Assembly: GCA_937886325.1 (NCBI GenBank)
Contig: CALABV010000051.1
Location: 17,634-81,633, forward strand
Source of the DNA: an uncultured Geobacter sp.
GTDB taxonomy: Bacteria > Desulfobacterota > Desulfuromonadia > Geobacterales > Geobacteraceae
Direction of reading: 5' to 3'
Length of the DNA stretch: 64,000 bases
Numbering within the stretch: position 1 is the stretch's first letter; each line of letters begins with the position of its first letter. A model generated the notes under the pieces. That model made no database searches and was not told where the DNA came from. It saw nothing but the letters and a program-made list of their open reading frames with translations. Of this stretch, positions 26,125 through 34,527 are shown one piece after another. The translations under genes were made by a program, and so were the position numbers.

Positions 26125-26634
26125 ATGCGCACCGAAACTGGAAACTGGTATGCCCTCCATGTCAAGCCTCGCCATGAGTTCGCGACCGACAGCGAGCTGA
26201 CCCGCAAGGGCATAGCAACCTGTCTGCCCGCTGTCACAAGGCTCAGGCAGTGGAAAGATCGGAAAAAACTGGTCGATTTCCCCCTCTTCCCCGGATATCT
26301 TTTTGTCCGCGTCGAACCATGTCATGAAGATTTCAATCGCGTGCTCCGGACTCCCGGCGCGCTGACCCTGCTTTCCACGGTTCCGGGCACGCCGACACCC
26401 ATCCCCCCCCACGAGATTCATTCGCTCATGCTCCTGGTGGAAAAAGCGGGAGACATCGATGTCTACCCTCACCTGACGCCGGGGACCAGGGTACGGGTCC
26501 GGAGAGGGATCTTCACGGGGGCGGAGGGTGTCCTGGTGAAGAAGGAAAGCCATCTGCTGTTTGTCGTCAGCATCAACATCCTGAGCCGGAGTGTGGGCGT
26601 GAGGATGTACGCAGATGATCTGGAAGCGGCCTGA
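26125..26634 (+). CDS. NusG-family transcription elongation factor, UpxY/RfaH-like
   Basis: 169 residues: an NGN domain (NWYALHVKPRHEFATDSELTR at the start, with FPLFPGYLFVRV) and a C-terminal KOW domain (TPGTRVRVRRGIFTGAEGVL). Such specialised NusG paralogs bind RNA polymerase and suppress premature termination in long polysaccharide operons. Position early in a multi-gene locus fits. AAGGGGG precedes the ATG. I looked for an ops-like GGCGGTAG recruitment site nearby and found only a weak partial match. Confidence 0.88.
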   Translation: MRTETGNWYALHVKPRHEFATDSELTRKGIATCLPAVTRLRQWKDRKKLVDFPLFPGYLFVRVEPCHEDFNRVLRTPGALTLLSTVPGTPTPIPPHEIHSLMLLVEKAGDIDVYPHLTPGTRVRVRRGIFTGAEGVLVKKESHLLFVVSINILSRSVGVRMYADDLEAA

Positions 26635-26757
26635 GGCGGTATTCCGGTCGCTGCATTGCAGGAGAATCGGACCAAAAAAGTGCAATAATCCTTGTCGGTT
26701 ACGAACGCTCCTGTAACCGAGGGGGCGGAGCCGTATCACACGCCGGCGCACGTCGCA

Positions 26758-27567
26758 ATGGAAACAGCCATATCTCCCCACTTCAAAATCCTTTTCATTA
26801 CCCAGGACGACCCCTTCTACGTCAGGCTGTTCTTCGAGGAATTCTTTTCAGCCTGTGACGACAGGGAGGAGATCGCGGGGGTGGTGCTGGCCGCGCCCAT
26901 GGGCAAGAAGAACGCCGCCGCGCTGGCCCGCCGGATGCTGGACTTCTATGGACCGCTGGATTTCCTGCGGGTCGGTTCTCGCTATGCCGCGTATCGTCTC
27001 GGGGACACGATGGCCGGCCTGACTGGGTGCAGGAAGTCCTTCAGCATCGGGCGACTCTGCAAGGGGTACGGCATTCCCGTTCTTCGGGAAAGCAGGGTCA
27101 ACTCACCTGAATTCCTGCAAAAGGTCGCGGAAATCGCGCCGGACCTGATCATTTCCGTGGCCGCGCCGATGGTCTTCAAAAAAGAGCTGCTCGCCGCGCC
27201 GCGGTGCGGGTGCATCAATATCCACCACGGCATGCTCCCCCGCTACCGGGGGATGCTGCCCAATTTCTGGCAGATGTACCACGGCGAAAAACGGGCGGGC
27301 ATTACGGTCCATGAAATGAGCGAGAAACTGGACGACGGAGGGATAATCATCCAGGAAGAGGTGGAGATAGGGTCGGACGAGACGCTGGACGCCCTTATCC
27401 GGCGAACCAAGCGGCTGGGCGCACGGGTCATGATCCGGGCAATCGGCCTCATCAAGGCGGGCGAGGTCTCCTATCGCCCGAACCGCGCGGAGCAGGCTTC
27501 GTACTTCACGTTCCCGTCGCGACGGGATGTGCTGGAATTCAGGCGCAGGGGAAAGAGGATCCTATGA
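26758..27567 (+). CDS. Formyltransferase-family protein (methionyl-tRNA/sugar N-formyltransferase fold)
   Basis: 269 residues. The N-terminal half is Rossmann-like (KILFITQDDPFYVRLF). The formyl-transfer core is at about 154-165 as NIHHGMLPRYRG, carrying the Asn-x-His catalytic pair, followed by GITVHEMSEKLDDGGII with the conserved Asp. In an exopolysaccharide locus this would use formyl-tetrahydrofolate to N-formylate an amino sugar. The start is uncertain: the ATG at 26758 has no good ribosome site, and a TTG at 26692 would add 22 residues. It overlaps the next gene by four bases (ATGA). Confidence 0.82.
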   Translation: METAISPHFKILFITQDDPFYVRLFFEEFFSACDDREEIAGVVLAAPMGKKNAAALARRMLDFYGPLDFLRVGSRYAAYRLGDTMAGLTGCRKSFSIGRLCKGYGIPVLRESRVNSPEFLQKVAEIAPDLIISVAAPMVFKKELLAAPRCGCINIHHGMLPRYRGMLPNFWQMYHGEKRAGITVHEMSEKLDDGGIIIQEEVEIGSDETLDALIRRTKRLGARVMIRAIGLIKAGEVSYRPNRAEQASYFTFPSRRDVLEFRRRGKRIL

Positions 27568-29546
27568 GCCGGGGCATGTTCGGCATAGTCGACTTCACCA
27601 CTCCGGTCGATGAGCGCGACGCAACAGCCATGGAAGCCTTTCTCGACCGTAATACCGGCCGCGAAGAAAAGACTGCCGTTGCCTGCGGCACACACTACTT
27701 CCTTGCCATGAAGCGGCCCGCTGGCGAGGTCCCCCGGCGACAGCGCGAAATCGCCGGGAACCGGGAGACAGGGACTGCCTGCATCATCAACGGCGAGATA
27801 CATAATTGCCCGGAGCTATGGGACGAACTGGGCGAGGATGCTTCCTCCCACGCCGGCGACCTCGACCTTGCCCTGCTTCTCTATCTCCGCCACGGCCGGG
27901 ACTTCGCGAAAAAGATCAACGGCCTCTTTTCCCTCGGCGTTCTGGACAGCCGGGATCCGTCGTTCCGGCTCTACGCGGACCGCTTCGGCATGGCCCGACA
28001 GGTGTACTGGACCACGGTCGGGACCAGGCTCTTTTTCGCCACCCATCTCAAGACGCTGCTGGCCTGTCCCGGCGTCGGGAAAGAGCTGGACCCCGAGGGC
28101 CTGAACCTGTTCCTGAAATACGCCTACATCACCTCGCCGTGGAGCATCTTCAAAGGCATCAGAAAACTGCAACCCGGCCACCTGCTAACCTTTCGCAAGG
28201 GAAAGGCAGAGGAGGTTCCCTGGTGGGATTTCTCCGCGGCAACGACCACCGTCTCCGACTGGGACGATGCCGTCAGCCGCTACCGGGAAATCCTCCGGAG
28301 GTCCATTGAACGGCGGCTCGGCGACCCGTTACGCACCGGCATCCTGCTGAGCGGCGGCCTCGATTCCAGCGCCAACGTGGCGCTGGCCGCCCGCTGCACC
28401 GACCGGCAGCTCACCACCTTCGCCATCGGTTTCGAGGACCCGCGCTTCGACGAGCGGCCCTATGCCCGCATCGTGGCCGATTATTTCGGGGCGAGGCATC
28501 ACGAATACACCATCACCGGCAACGAGATAGAGGATCTGCCGACGCTGCTCTGGCACATGGAGGAGCCCTATTTCGAATTCGGGCTTTTCCTCACCTACCG
28601 CGGCCTTGCCGCGGCGGCCCCGGAGGTTGACGCGGTCATCGGCGGCGAGGGCGCCGATCAGATGTTCGGCACGGGCGGCTTTGCCGGGGCACGGCCGGCC
28701 GCTGCCCAGTATCTGTTGCGCAGGTCCGGGCTCATGGGAGCGGCCCGCCGGTTCGGGCGACTCCTGCGAGGCCCCTTTTTCTATGACCGGGACACCTGGG
28801 CCTTCAAGCTCAGGCTTTTCTGGAACCGGGCAACCGACCTGAACGACTGGTACTTCTACGGCTACGATGAGCATGAACTTCTCCGGGCCTGCCGGAACCC
28901 CGACATGGCCCGGGTGCCGCGCATCTTCGACGGACAGCAGGTGGATGCCTCGTCATTCGCGGCCCTGTACCGCAATACCCAGATCCACCAGGACATCCGC
29001 CACTACGTCAATGAAAACGTCATGGTGAAATCGGGCCGCATGGCCGATATGCTCGGTATTACCCTGCACGAGTCCTTTCTCGATACCGAGGTTGCGGACT
29101 TTCTGGTGGGCCTCGAATTTTCCTACAAGCGCGGCGGTGATCTGGTCGATCACCTGCGGGGGCGGGCCGTATCCAAACTGCTGCACCGCAGGGCTATGGC
29201 GGGGATCCTCCCCGAGGAAATCCTGCACAAGCCGAAACAGGGGGGATTCGTGCCGGTGATGCTCTTCCTCCGTGACGGGAGCCTGCGGCGGAAAATCTAC
29301 GACTACCTCCTTCGCTCCAGGGTCATGGAAGAATATTTCAGGAACGACTACCTGAAATTCCTGTTCGCCTCCTACGAGGAACACCAGTCGAAACCGGTAT
29401 CCTGGGCCAACTTTCTCAACTCCAAGGCCAACCGCATCCTCTTTCTCCTCACCTTCGACATCTGGCATCGGTATTACCTGGAAAACGACCCGCTACAAGT
29501 GGAAGTGACAACCTTGAGCGAGTATCTGGGATCGGCGAACGGCTGA
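27564..29546 (+). CDS. Asparagine-synthetase-like amidotransferase with missing Cys nucleophile
   Basis: 660-residue AsnB-like protein. The C-terminal synthetase domain is intact: PP-loop LLSGGLDSS (about 262-270) and downstream EGADQMFGTGGF. The N-terminal Ntn glutaminase domain is recognisable (CIINGEIHN, LYADRFGMARQVYW), but where family members begin MCGI, this protein reads MSRGMFGIV: the catalytic Cys codon is TTC (Phe). It therefore should not hydrolyse glutamine; free ammonia or another amine nucleophile may be used, as in beta-lactam synthetases. AsnB homologs are usual in XrtA loci. Substrate unknown. Confidence 0.87.
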   Translation: MSRGMFGIVDFTTPVDERDATAMEAFLDRNTGREEKTAVACGTHYFLAMKRPAGEVPRRQREIAGNRETGTACIINGEIHNCPELWDELGEDASSHAGDLDLALLLYLRHGRDFAKKINGLFSLGVLDSRDPSFRLYADRFGMARQVYWTTVGTRLFFATHLKTLLACPGVGKELDPEGLNLFLKYAYITSPWSIFKGIRKLQPGHLLTFRKGKAEEVPWWDFSAATTTVSDWDDAVSRYREILRRSIERRLGDPLRTGILLSGGLDSSANVALAARCTDRQLTTFAIGFEDPRFDERPYARIVADYFGARHHEYTITGNEIEDLPTLLWHMEEPYFEFGLFLTYRGLAAAAPEVDAVIGGEGADQMFGTGGFAGARPAAAQYLLRRSGLMGAARRFGRLLRGPFFYDRDTWAFKLRLFWNRATDLNDWYFYGYDEHELLRACRNPDMARVPRIFDGQQVDASSFAALYRNTQIHQDIRHYVNENVMVKSGRMADMLGITLHESFLDTEVADFLVGLEFSYKRGGDLVDHLRGRAVSKLLHRRAMAGILPEEILHKPKQGGFVPVMLFLRDGSLRRKIYDYLLRSRVMEEYFRNDYLKFLFASYEEHQSKPVSWANFLNSKANRILFLLTFDIWHRYYLENDPLQVEVTTLSEYLGSANG

Positions 29547-29552
29547 ACCGCA

Positions 29553-30377
29553 ATGAACCGTCTCACCCAACCGGCCAAGGGGCCGAGAGTCCCCATCCTC
29601 ATGTATCACCAGGTCGTAGAGGACGGCGAACGGAACAGAAAGGCACGGCGTACCAATCCCGCTTATACGGTGACTATCGACCGTTTCCGGGAACAGATGG
29701 GCTGGCTGGCCGAAAACGGCTACCGCTCGCTGACGCTGGATGACGTGTTGGCTCCGGGCTGCCCGCTGGAAAAGGGCGTGGTCATCACCTTCGACGACGG
29801 CTGGGCCGACAATTTCTCCCATGCCCTGCCGATCCTCGGGGAGTTCGGACTGGGCGCAACGGTCTTTGTCGTTACCGGTTTTGTCGGCACGACGGGCTAC
29901 CTGGACTGGGAGCGGCTGCGGGAAATGTCCGGGTGCGGCATCTCTCTCCAGTCGCACACGGTCAGCCATCGGCCCCTGGAGGAGTTGGGAGACGATGAGG
30001 TGGCGGAAGAACTGGGCGCGTCGAAGAAAGCCCTGGAAGACCGTCTGGGGACCGCGGTTGATTTCGTAAGCATGCCCCAGGGGTCGTGGAACCGGAGAAT
30101 TCTGGGAGCGGCCCGGGCGGCCGGGTACCGCGGCGTCTGCACGTCGGAACCGGGCTTCCGCCATTCCCTCGGCACGCCCGCGGTCTTCTCCCGCATCAAT
30201 GTGGCGGACAGCATTCCGATTTCGTTCTTTGCCCGGATAGCGCGCATGGATCGAAGCTTCATTCTGCCGGTCCTCGCCGCCACCAAATTCAAACGGGCGG
30301 TGCGGTCTCTCGTGGGATACCGAATGTATCGACTCCTGTACCGGCTCCGTTACCGCATCAATGAGGAAGGGCGATGA
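29553..30377 (+). CDS. Polysaccharide deacetylase family protein
   Basis: 274 residues, NodB-homology domain (CE4-like). ILMYHQVV opens the fold; the metal-binding motif is TFDDGWADN, the HxxxH ligand motif SHTVSH, and a later MPQGSW motif substitutes for the usual R/YPxG. No signal peptide, so it is probably cytoplasmic and acts on lipid-linked intermediates or monomers. One of four deacetylase-fold genes in the locus. Starts six bases after the previous stop. Confidence 0.88.
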   Translation: MNRLTQPAKGPRVPILMYHQVVEDGERNRKARRTNPAYTVTIDRFREQMGWLAENGYRSLTLDDVLAPGCPLEKGVVITFDDGWADNFSHALPILGEFGLGATVFVVTGFVGTTGYLDWERLREMSGCGISLQSHTVSHRPLEELGDDEVAEELGASKKALEDRLGTAVDFVSMPQGSWNRRILGAARAAGYRGVCTSEPGFRHSLGTPAVFSRINVADSIPISFFARIARMDRSFILPVLAATKFKRAVRSLVGYRMYRLLYRLRYRINEEGR

Positions 30378-30386
30378 GCCCAAAAA

Positions 30387-30408
30387 GGGCAACCACACGG
30401 GGTTGCCC
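30387..30408. repeat. Small palindromic repeat GGGCAACC-N6-GGTTGCCC
   Basis: Perfect 8-bp inverted repeat with loop ACACGG in the 81-base gap between the deacetylase and acetyltransferase genes. It resembles widely scattered REP-like palindromes of the GGGCAACC...GGTTGCCC type seen in many environmental genomes; this comparison is from memory. Confidence 0.6.
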
Positions 30409-30458
30409 CTACACGAGAGGCCATCCGGAACGTAACATCGAATGAGAAGCGCACCGAC

Positions 30459-31442
30459 ATGAAAACAGCCCTTACCTACAGCGCGACCACCGACTATCCG
30501 GCCCATCGGGAAGGGATGCTCGACCTGTATCAAAGGTCCTACGGCAAGGAAAACCAGGCATTCTACGACTCATTCTATGCCGGCAACCCCTTGGGGGAAC
30601 CGTTCCTCTTTCTCTGCCACGACGGGAACACCCTCGTGGGCCAGGAGAATTACCTGCGCCAGTCAGTTGCCTGCGACGGCAGGCTCCTCTCCGCGGGACT
30701 CGGGGTCAACACCCTCGTGGATTCTCGCTACCGTCTCCTGCACGGGGTTTTCGGCAGGCTCTGCGCACTTTCCCTGGAAAGACTGGCGGGAGAGTTCGAC
30801 ATGCTGTGCGCGTTCGCCAACGAGGAATCGAAGAAATACTATCTGAAAAACTACGGCTGGCAGGTTGTCGCAAAGGTGCAGGTATACAAGAAGGCAACCA
30901 GGTTCTCCGGGTTGCGCGCGGAAAGCCTTCTTTCCCTGCTCCGGCCGGGCGGCAGACGCACCGGGCTCAGGCTGGCGCGGACCGATGAGTTCGACCCTTC
31001 CCTGCTCGATCCGGTCATCGAACACTGCCGGGCAGGCTCCCGGTACATCTGCTTCCACAAGACAGCGGCCTTCCTGAACTGGAAATTCCTGCGCAACACC
31101 CACTACCTGATACACGGCTACTACATCATGTCCGGGGACCGGATCAGCGGCTACTGCCTGACCTATGACAGCGGCATCGAGCGGAGGGTCATCGATCTTC
31201 GCATTGAGGGTGATGATAGCGTACTCATGGACAAGACAGTGGCGACACTCTCGTCCATGACCAGGGAAGACGGGTTGTCGCGCCTCGTCATCCACGCCGT
31301 TCCGGGTTGCTGGTACGAAAAGACCCTCAAACGCCGCTTCTTCATCCGCCGCTGGGAATACGATTGTATCGCCCGTCCTGTGAGGGAAGAGCTCCCGTCC
31401 GGGGACTGGGTCATCCAGTTGGGAGATTTCGACATGTTCTGA
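30459..31442 (+). CDS. GNAT-family N-acyltransferase, exosortase-locus type
   Basis: 327 residues, apparently two GNAT-like halves. First half: HREGMLDLYQRSYG, LVGQENYLRQSVACDGRLLSAG and the acyl-CoA-side segment GVNTLVDSRYRLLHGVFGRL; second half: YICFHKTAAFLNWKFLRNTHY and ISGYCLTYD. No signal peptide or membrane helix. Directly upstream of the acyl carrier protein and AMP ligase genes, which could supply its acyl donor. Acceptor unknown. Confidence 0.75.
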   Translation: MKTALTYSATTDYPAHREGMLDLYQRSYGKENQAFYDSFYAGNPLGEPFLFLCHDGNTLVGQENYLRQSVACDGRLLSAGLGVNTLVDSRYRLLHGVFGRLCALSLERLAGEFDMLCAFANEESKKYYLKNYGWQVVAKVQVYKKATRFSGLRAESLLSLLRPGGRRTGLRLARTDEFDPSLLDPVIEHCRAGSRYICFHKTAAFLNWKFLRNTHYLIHGYYIMSGDRISGYCLTYDSGIERRVIDLRIEGDDSVLMDKTVATLSSMTREDGLSRLVIHAVPGCWYEKTLKRRFFIRRWEYDCIARPVREELPSGDWVIQLGDFDMF

Positions 31443-31493
31443 ACGGGAGAGGATGGTCCCGGTTTTCCACACATTCCGAAGAGGTGAAATTGC

Positions 31494-31730
31494 ATGAGCA
31501 TCGAGGAACAGCTGACAACCTATTTTCGCGAAAACTTTGCCGCTGATGTGGATGGCGAGACCGCGCTTATCGAATCCGGCCTCATCGACTCCATGGGGGT
31601 GATGGAGCTTGTGGAGTACCTGGAACGGTCGTTCGGCATCGAGATGGACATGGACGACCTGACCGTGGACCGGTTCGGCACCATCACGGCAATCAAACAG
31701 CTGATAACCGAGAAACAGGAGGCGATGTGA
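31494..31730 (+). CDS. Acyl carrier protein
   Basis: 78 residues. The phosphopantetheine site is Ser33 in GLIDSMGVMELV, and the four-helix ACP pattern is clear (acidic helix II with LVEYLERSFGIEMDMDDL). A GAGGTGA ribosome site precedes the ATG. Its stop overlaps the region of the AMP ligase start, indicating they work as a pair: the ligase charges the ACP with a carboxylic acid or amino acid. Confidence 0.92.
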   Translation: MSIEEQLTTYFRENFAADVDGETALIESGLIDSMGVMELVEYLERSFGIEMDMDDLTVDRFGTITAIKQLITEKQEAM

Positions 31731-31732
31731 GC

Positions 31733-33286
31733 ATGCGTCCGGCACTGGTGCACCACCTGATTGAGCGGACCGCGGCGCGGCTGCCGGACAAGGTTGCCGT
31801 GCGCCATCTGGGCAGGGACACAACCTATGGAGAACTCCTGGAAGAATCCCGCCGCATGAAGGAATTCCTCCTGGATGAGGGAATCCGAACCGGTGATCGC
31901 ATCGGCATTTTCCTGGAGAAGTCGGTCGAACAGCTGACAGCCATGTTCGCCGTTTCCATGGCGGGCTGCGTGTTCGTGTTCATCAACCCCATCCTCCGGC
32001 AGGAGCAGATAGACTACATCGTCAGGGACTGCGACATACGGCTGCTCGTCACCACCGGCGCCCTGGCCCGGAAGAACAGCCTTACAAGCCCCGGCACGCT
32101 GCTGTATGTGGATGAGAACGGTCCGGGCGGGTTTCCCTGCTGGCCGCGGATCAGGGACCGCTTTCCCGCGGTTCCGGGAACGGTGCGCCGCATTCCCGAC
32201 GACACTGCCTGCCTCATCTACACCTCCGGTTCCACCGGCATGCCCAAGGGGGTGGTGGTGCCGCACCGCACCGTGGTCGAAGGCGCGGAAATCGTGAGCG
32301 GCTACCTGGGGATCACCGAAAACGACCGCATCGTGAGCGTGCTCCCCTTCAATTTCGACTACGGACTCAACCAGGCGACCACCTCGATCCTGCACGGCGC
32401 CACGCTCGTCATGCACCAGTTCATTTTCGCCAAGGACCTGTTGAACCTTCTCCGGGACGAGGAGATCACCGGCTTTGCCGGGATGACCCCCATCTGGGCC
32501 AAACTGTTCGGCGGCAAACACACGCTGAAGGCGGAGATGAGCTTTCCCGGGCTCCGCTATATCACCAACACCGGCGGCAAGGTTCCGCGGATCGTGGTGG
32601 AGCGGATCCGGGCGTTTTTCCCGGACACAAAGTTATTCCTCATGTACGGCCTGACCGAGGCTTTTCGCTCCACATTCCTCCCTCCCGAGGAGATAGAGCG
32701 GCGGCCCGACTCCATCGGCAGGGCCATCCCGAACGTGGAGATCCTGGTCGTAAACGAGAAGGGGGAGGAGTGCGCTCCGGGAGTCCCGGGAGAACTGGTC
32801 CACCGGGGCGCGCTGATAACCCGTGGCTACTGGAACGACCCCGAGAAGACGAGGCAGGTGTTCCGGAGAAACCCCCTTCTGAACGGCCGGGAACACCTGA
32901 ACGAGACGGTCGTCTACTCGGGCGATCTGGTGAAAAAGGACGAGGACGGCTTTCTCTACTTCATCTCGCGCAGGGACGAGATGATCAAGACATCGGGGTA
33001 CCGGGTCAGCCCCACCGAGGTGGAGGAGATCCTGGTGGAGATACCGGGCGTGAGCAATGCGGTGGTGTTCGGCCGCGAACTGGAGAGCGGGGACCAGGGC
33101 ATCATCGCCGTGGTGGAGACGGACAGCTCCGACACGAAACATCTTCTCGCCGAATGCCGCAGGCGGCTGCCCGCCTACATGGTTCCCCACGAGATCAACT
33201 GCGAACCGGAGTTCCCGAAAACCGCAAACGGCAAGATAGACCGCTCGTTCCTGAAGAGCAAGTGGCAGGGAGGCATGGACGGGTAA
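31733..33286 (+). CDS. AMP-forming acyl/aminoacyl ligase, exosortase A-associated
   Basis: 517-residue ANL-superfamily adenylate-forming enzyme. Core motif YTSGSTGMPKG (about 162-172), LMYGLTEAFR (A5), VYSGDLVKKDEDGFLYFISR with the hinge Asp, and the C-terminal catalytic Lys in KTANGKIDR. I chose the ATG at 31733 because AGGAGG lies ten bases upstream; a GTG at 31727 is the alternative. Next to a dedicated ACP and a PLP decarboxylase, it probably activates an acid for transfer to ACP. Substrate cannot be read from the sequence. Confidence 0.9.
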   Translation: MRPALVHHLIERTAARLPDKVAVRHLGRDTTYGELLEESRRMKEFLLDEGIRTGDRIGIFLEKSVEQLTAMFAVSMAGCVFVFINPILRQEQIDYIVRDCDIRLLVTTGALARKNSLTSPGTLLYVDENGPGGFPCWPRIRDRFPAVPGTVRRIPDDTACLIYTSGSTGMPKGVVVPHRTVVEGAEIVSGYLGITENDRIVSVLPFNFDYGLNQATTSILHGATLVMHQFIFAKDLLNLLRDEEITGFAGMTPIWAKLFGGKHTLKAEMSFPGLRYITNTGGKVPRIVVERIRAFFPDTKLFLMYGLTEAFRSTFLPPEEIERRPDSIGRAIPNVEILVVNEKGEECAPGVPGELVHRGALITRGYWNDPEKTRQVFRRNPLLNGREHLNETVVYSGDLVKKDEDGFLYFISRRDEMIKTSGYRVSPTEVEEILVEIPGVSNAVVFGRELESGDQGIIAVVETDSSDTKHLLAECRRRLPAYMVPHEINCEPEFPKTANGKIDRSFLKSKWQGGMDG

Positions 33287-34527
33287 TGGAGCTCAACGAG
33301 CGTAACGGAAAGCTCTGCGTGGGGGATGCCTCCTTCGAAGAAATCGCCGAACGCTTCGGCACACCGTTCTACCTCTACGACCTGGACGGGGTGCGGGAAC
33401 GGGCAGCCGCGGTTAAACAGGCCTTCGGCCAGGGAATCGAACTCCTGTTCGCGGTCAAGGCAAACCCCAACACGGAATTGCTGCGGGGTATCCGGGACAG
33501 CGTGGACGGCCTCGACATCGCTTCGACCGGGGAACTGCACCGGGCTTTGGAAGCCGGATTCCGCCCGGACACGATCAGCTTTGCCGGGCCGGGCAAGACG
33601 CGGGCAGAACTGCGCGAGTCGCTCCGGCTCGGGGTCGGCATCATCAGCGTCGAATCGGTGCGCGAGCTGCGTGATCTCAAGGAACTCTCAGAAACGGAGG
33701 GCGTTCGGGCGCCCGTCACCATCCGCATCAATCCGGCCCTGACGGTAAAGGAGTTCGCCGTCAAGATGGGCGGCAAGGCGACACAGTTCGGCATTGATGA
33801 AGAGGATGCGGGCGAGGCGGCGGACTTTATCAAGGGCAACCCACACTGTTTCGACGTGCTCGGCATCCACGTCTACGCCGGCACCCAGTGCCTCGACGAG
33901 CAGGCCCTGGCAGCCGGCCTTGCCGACACCCTGCGCATAGCCGCAGAGATGCGGGAGCGGCACGGCATCGAATGCCGGGCCATCAACGTCGGCGGAGGGT
34001 TCGGCGTCTCCTACTATGACGAGGGACGGGCGCTCGACCTGGGACTGCTCGCCCGATTATATACCGACGAGCTTGATCGGTACCGCCGCGAAACGGGAAC
34101 CAACCCGCGCTTTCTCCTGGAACTGGGGAGGTACCTGGTAGCCGAAGCCGGCATCTACGTGGCGCGGGTCGTCAGCGAGAAGCGGTCGCGGGGGGAGCAG
34201 TTCTATGTCCTCGACGGCGGCATGAATCACCACCTGGCCGCTTCGGGCAATCTCGGAGCGACGCTCCGGAAGAACTACCTGGTCCGGAATCTTTCCCGGC
34301 CCGGCGCGGAAAAGAAAACCTGCACCCTTGTCGGACCGCTCTGTACGCCCCTGGACCTGATGGGAAAAGGGGTTACCGTCGAATCGCCGGAGGTGGGAGA
34401 CCTGGTGGGTTTCCTCAACTCGGGCAGCTACGGGTACAGCGCCAGCCCCCTGTTGTTTCTGGGGCATGAGCCGCCGAAAGAAATCATAGGTTTTGGCGGA
34501 AGCCTCAAAGTGGATGACGCTGAATAA
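33286..34527 (+). CDS. PLP-dependent decarboxylase, exosortase A-associated (DapDC/ODC fold)
   Basis: 413-residue fold-type III enzyme of the diaminopimelate/ornithine decarboxylase family. The PLP Lys is K58 in LLFAVKANPN; DIASTGELHRAL, GIHVYAGTQC, INVGGGFGVSY and the phosphate-binding/active-site GPLCTPLD (catalytic Cys) and GSYGYSASPL segments all match. Its ATG overlaps the stop of the AMP ligase by one base. It presumably makes an amine from an amino acid or acts on an ACP-bound substrate; the true substrate is unknown. Confidence 0.9.
   Translation: MELNERNGKLCVGDASFEEIAERFGTPFYLYDLDGVRERAAAVKQAFGQGIELLFAVKANPNTELLRGIRDSVDGLDIASTGELHRALEAGFRPDTISFAGPGKTRAELRESLRLGVGIISVESVRELRDLKELSETEGVRAPVTIRINPALTVKEFAVKMGGKATQFGIDEEDAGEAADFIKGNPHCFDVLGIHVYAGTQCLDEQALAAGLADTLRIAAEMRERHGIECRAINVGGGFGVSYYDEGRALDLGLLARLYTDELDRYRRETGTNPRFLLELGRYLVAEAGIYVARVVSEKRSRGEQFYVLDGGMNHHLAASGNLGATLRKNYLVRNLSRPGAEKKTCTLVGPLCTPLDLMGKGVTVESPEVGDLVGFLNSGSYGYSASPLLFLGHEPPKEIIGFGGSLKVDDAE

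Noticed and set aside
26635..26660. Possible ops-type recruitment element (GGCGGTA) after the NusG-like gene
   Set aside because: Only the first seven bases match; the position downstream of the gene is not typical and no hairpin supports it.
32770..33285. Extension of the PLP decarboxylase upstream into the AMP-ligase gene
   Set aside because: The added sequence is a frame shadow of the ligase with no similarity to decarboxylases; ATG 33286 overlaps the ligase stop as expected for an operon.
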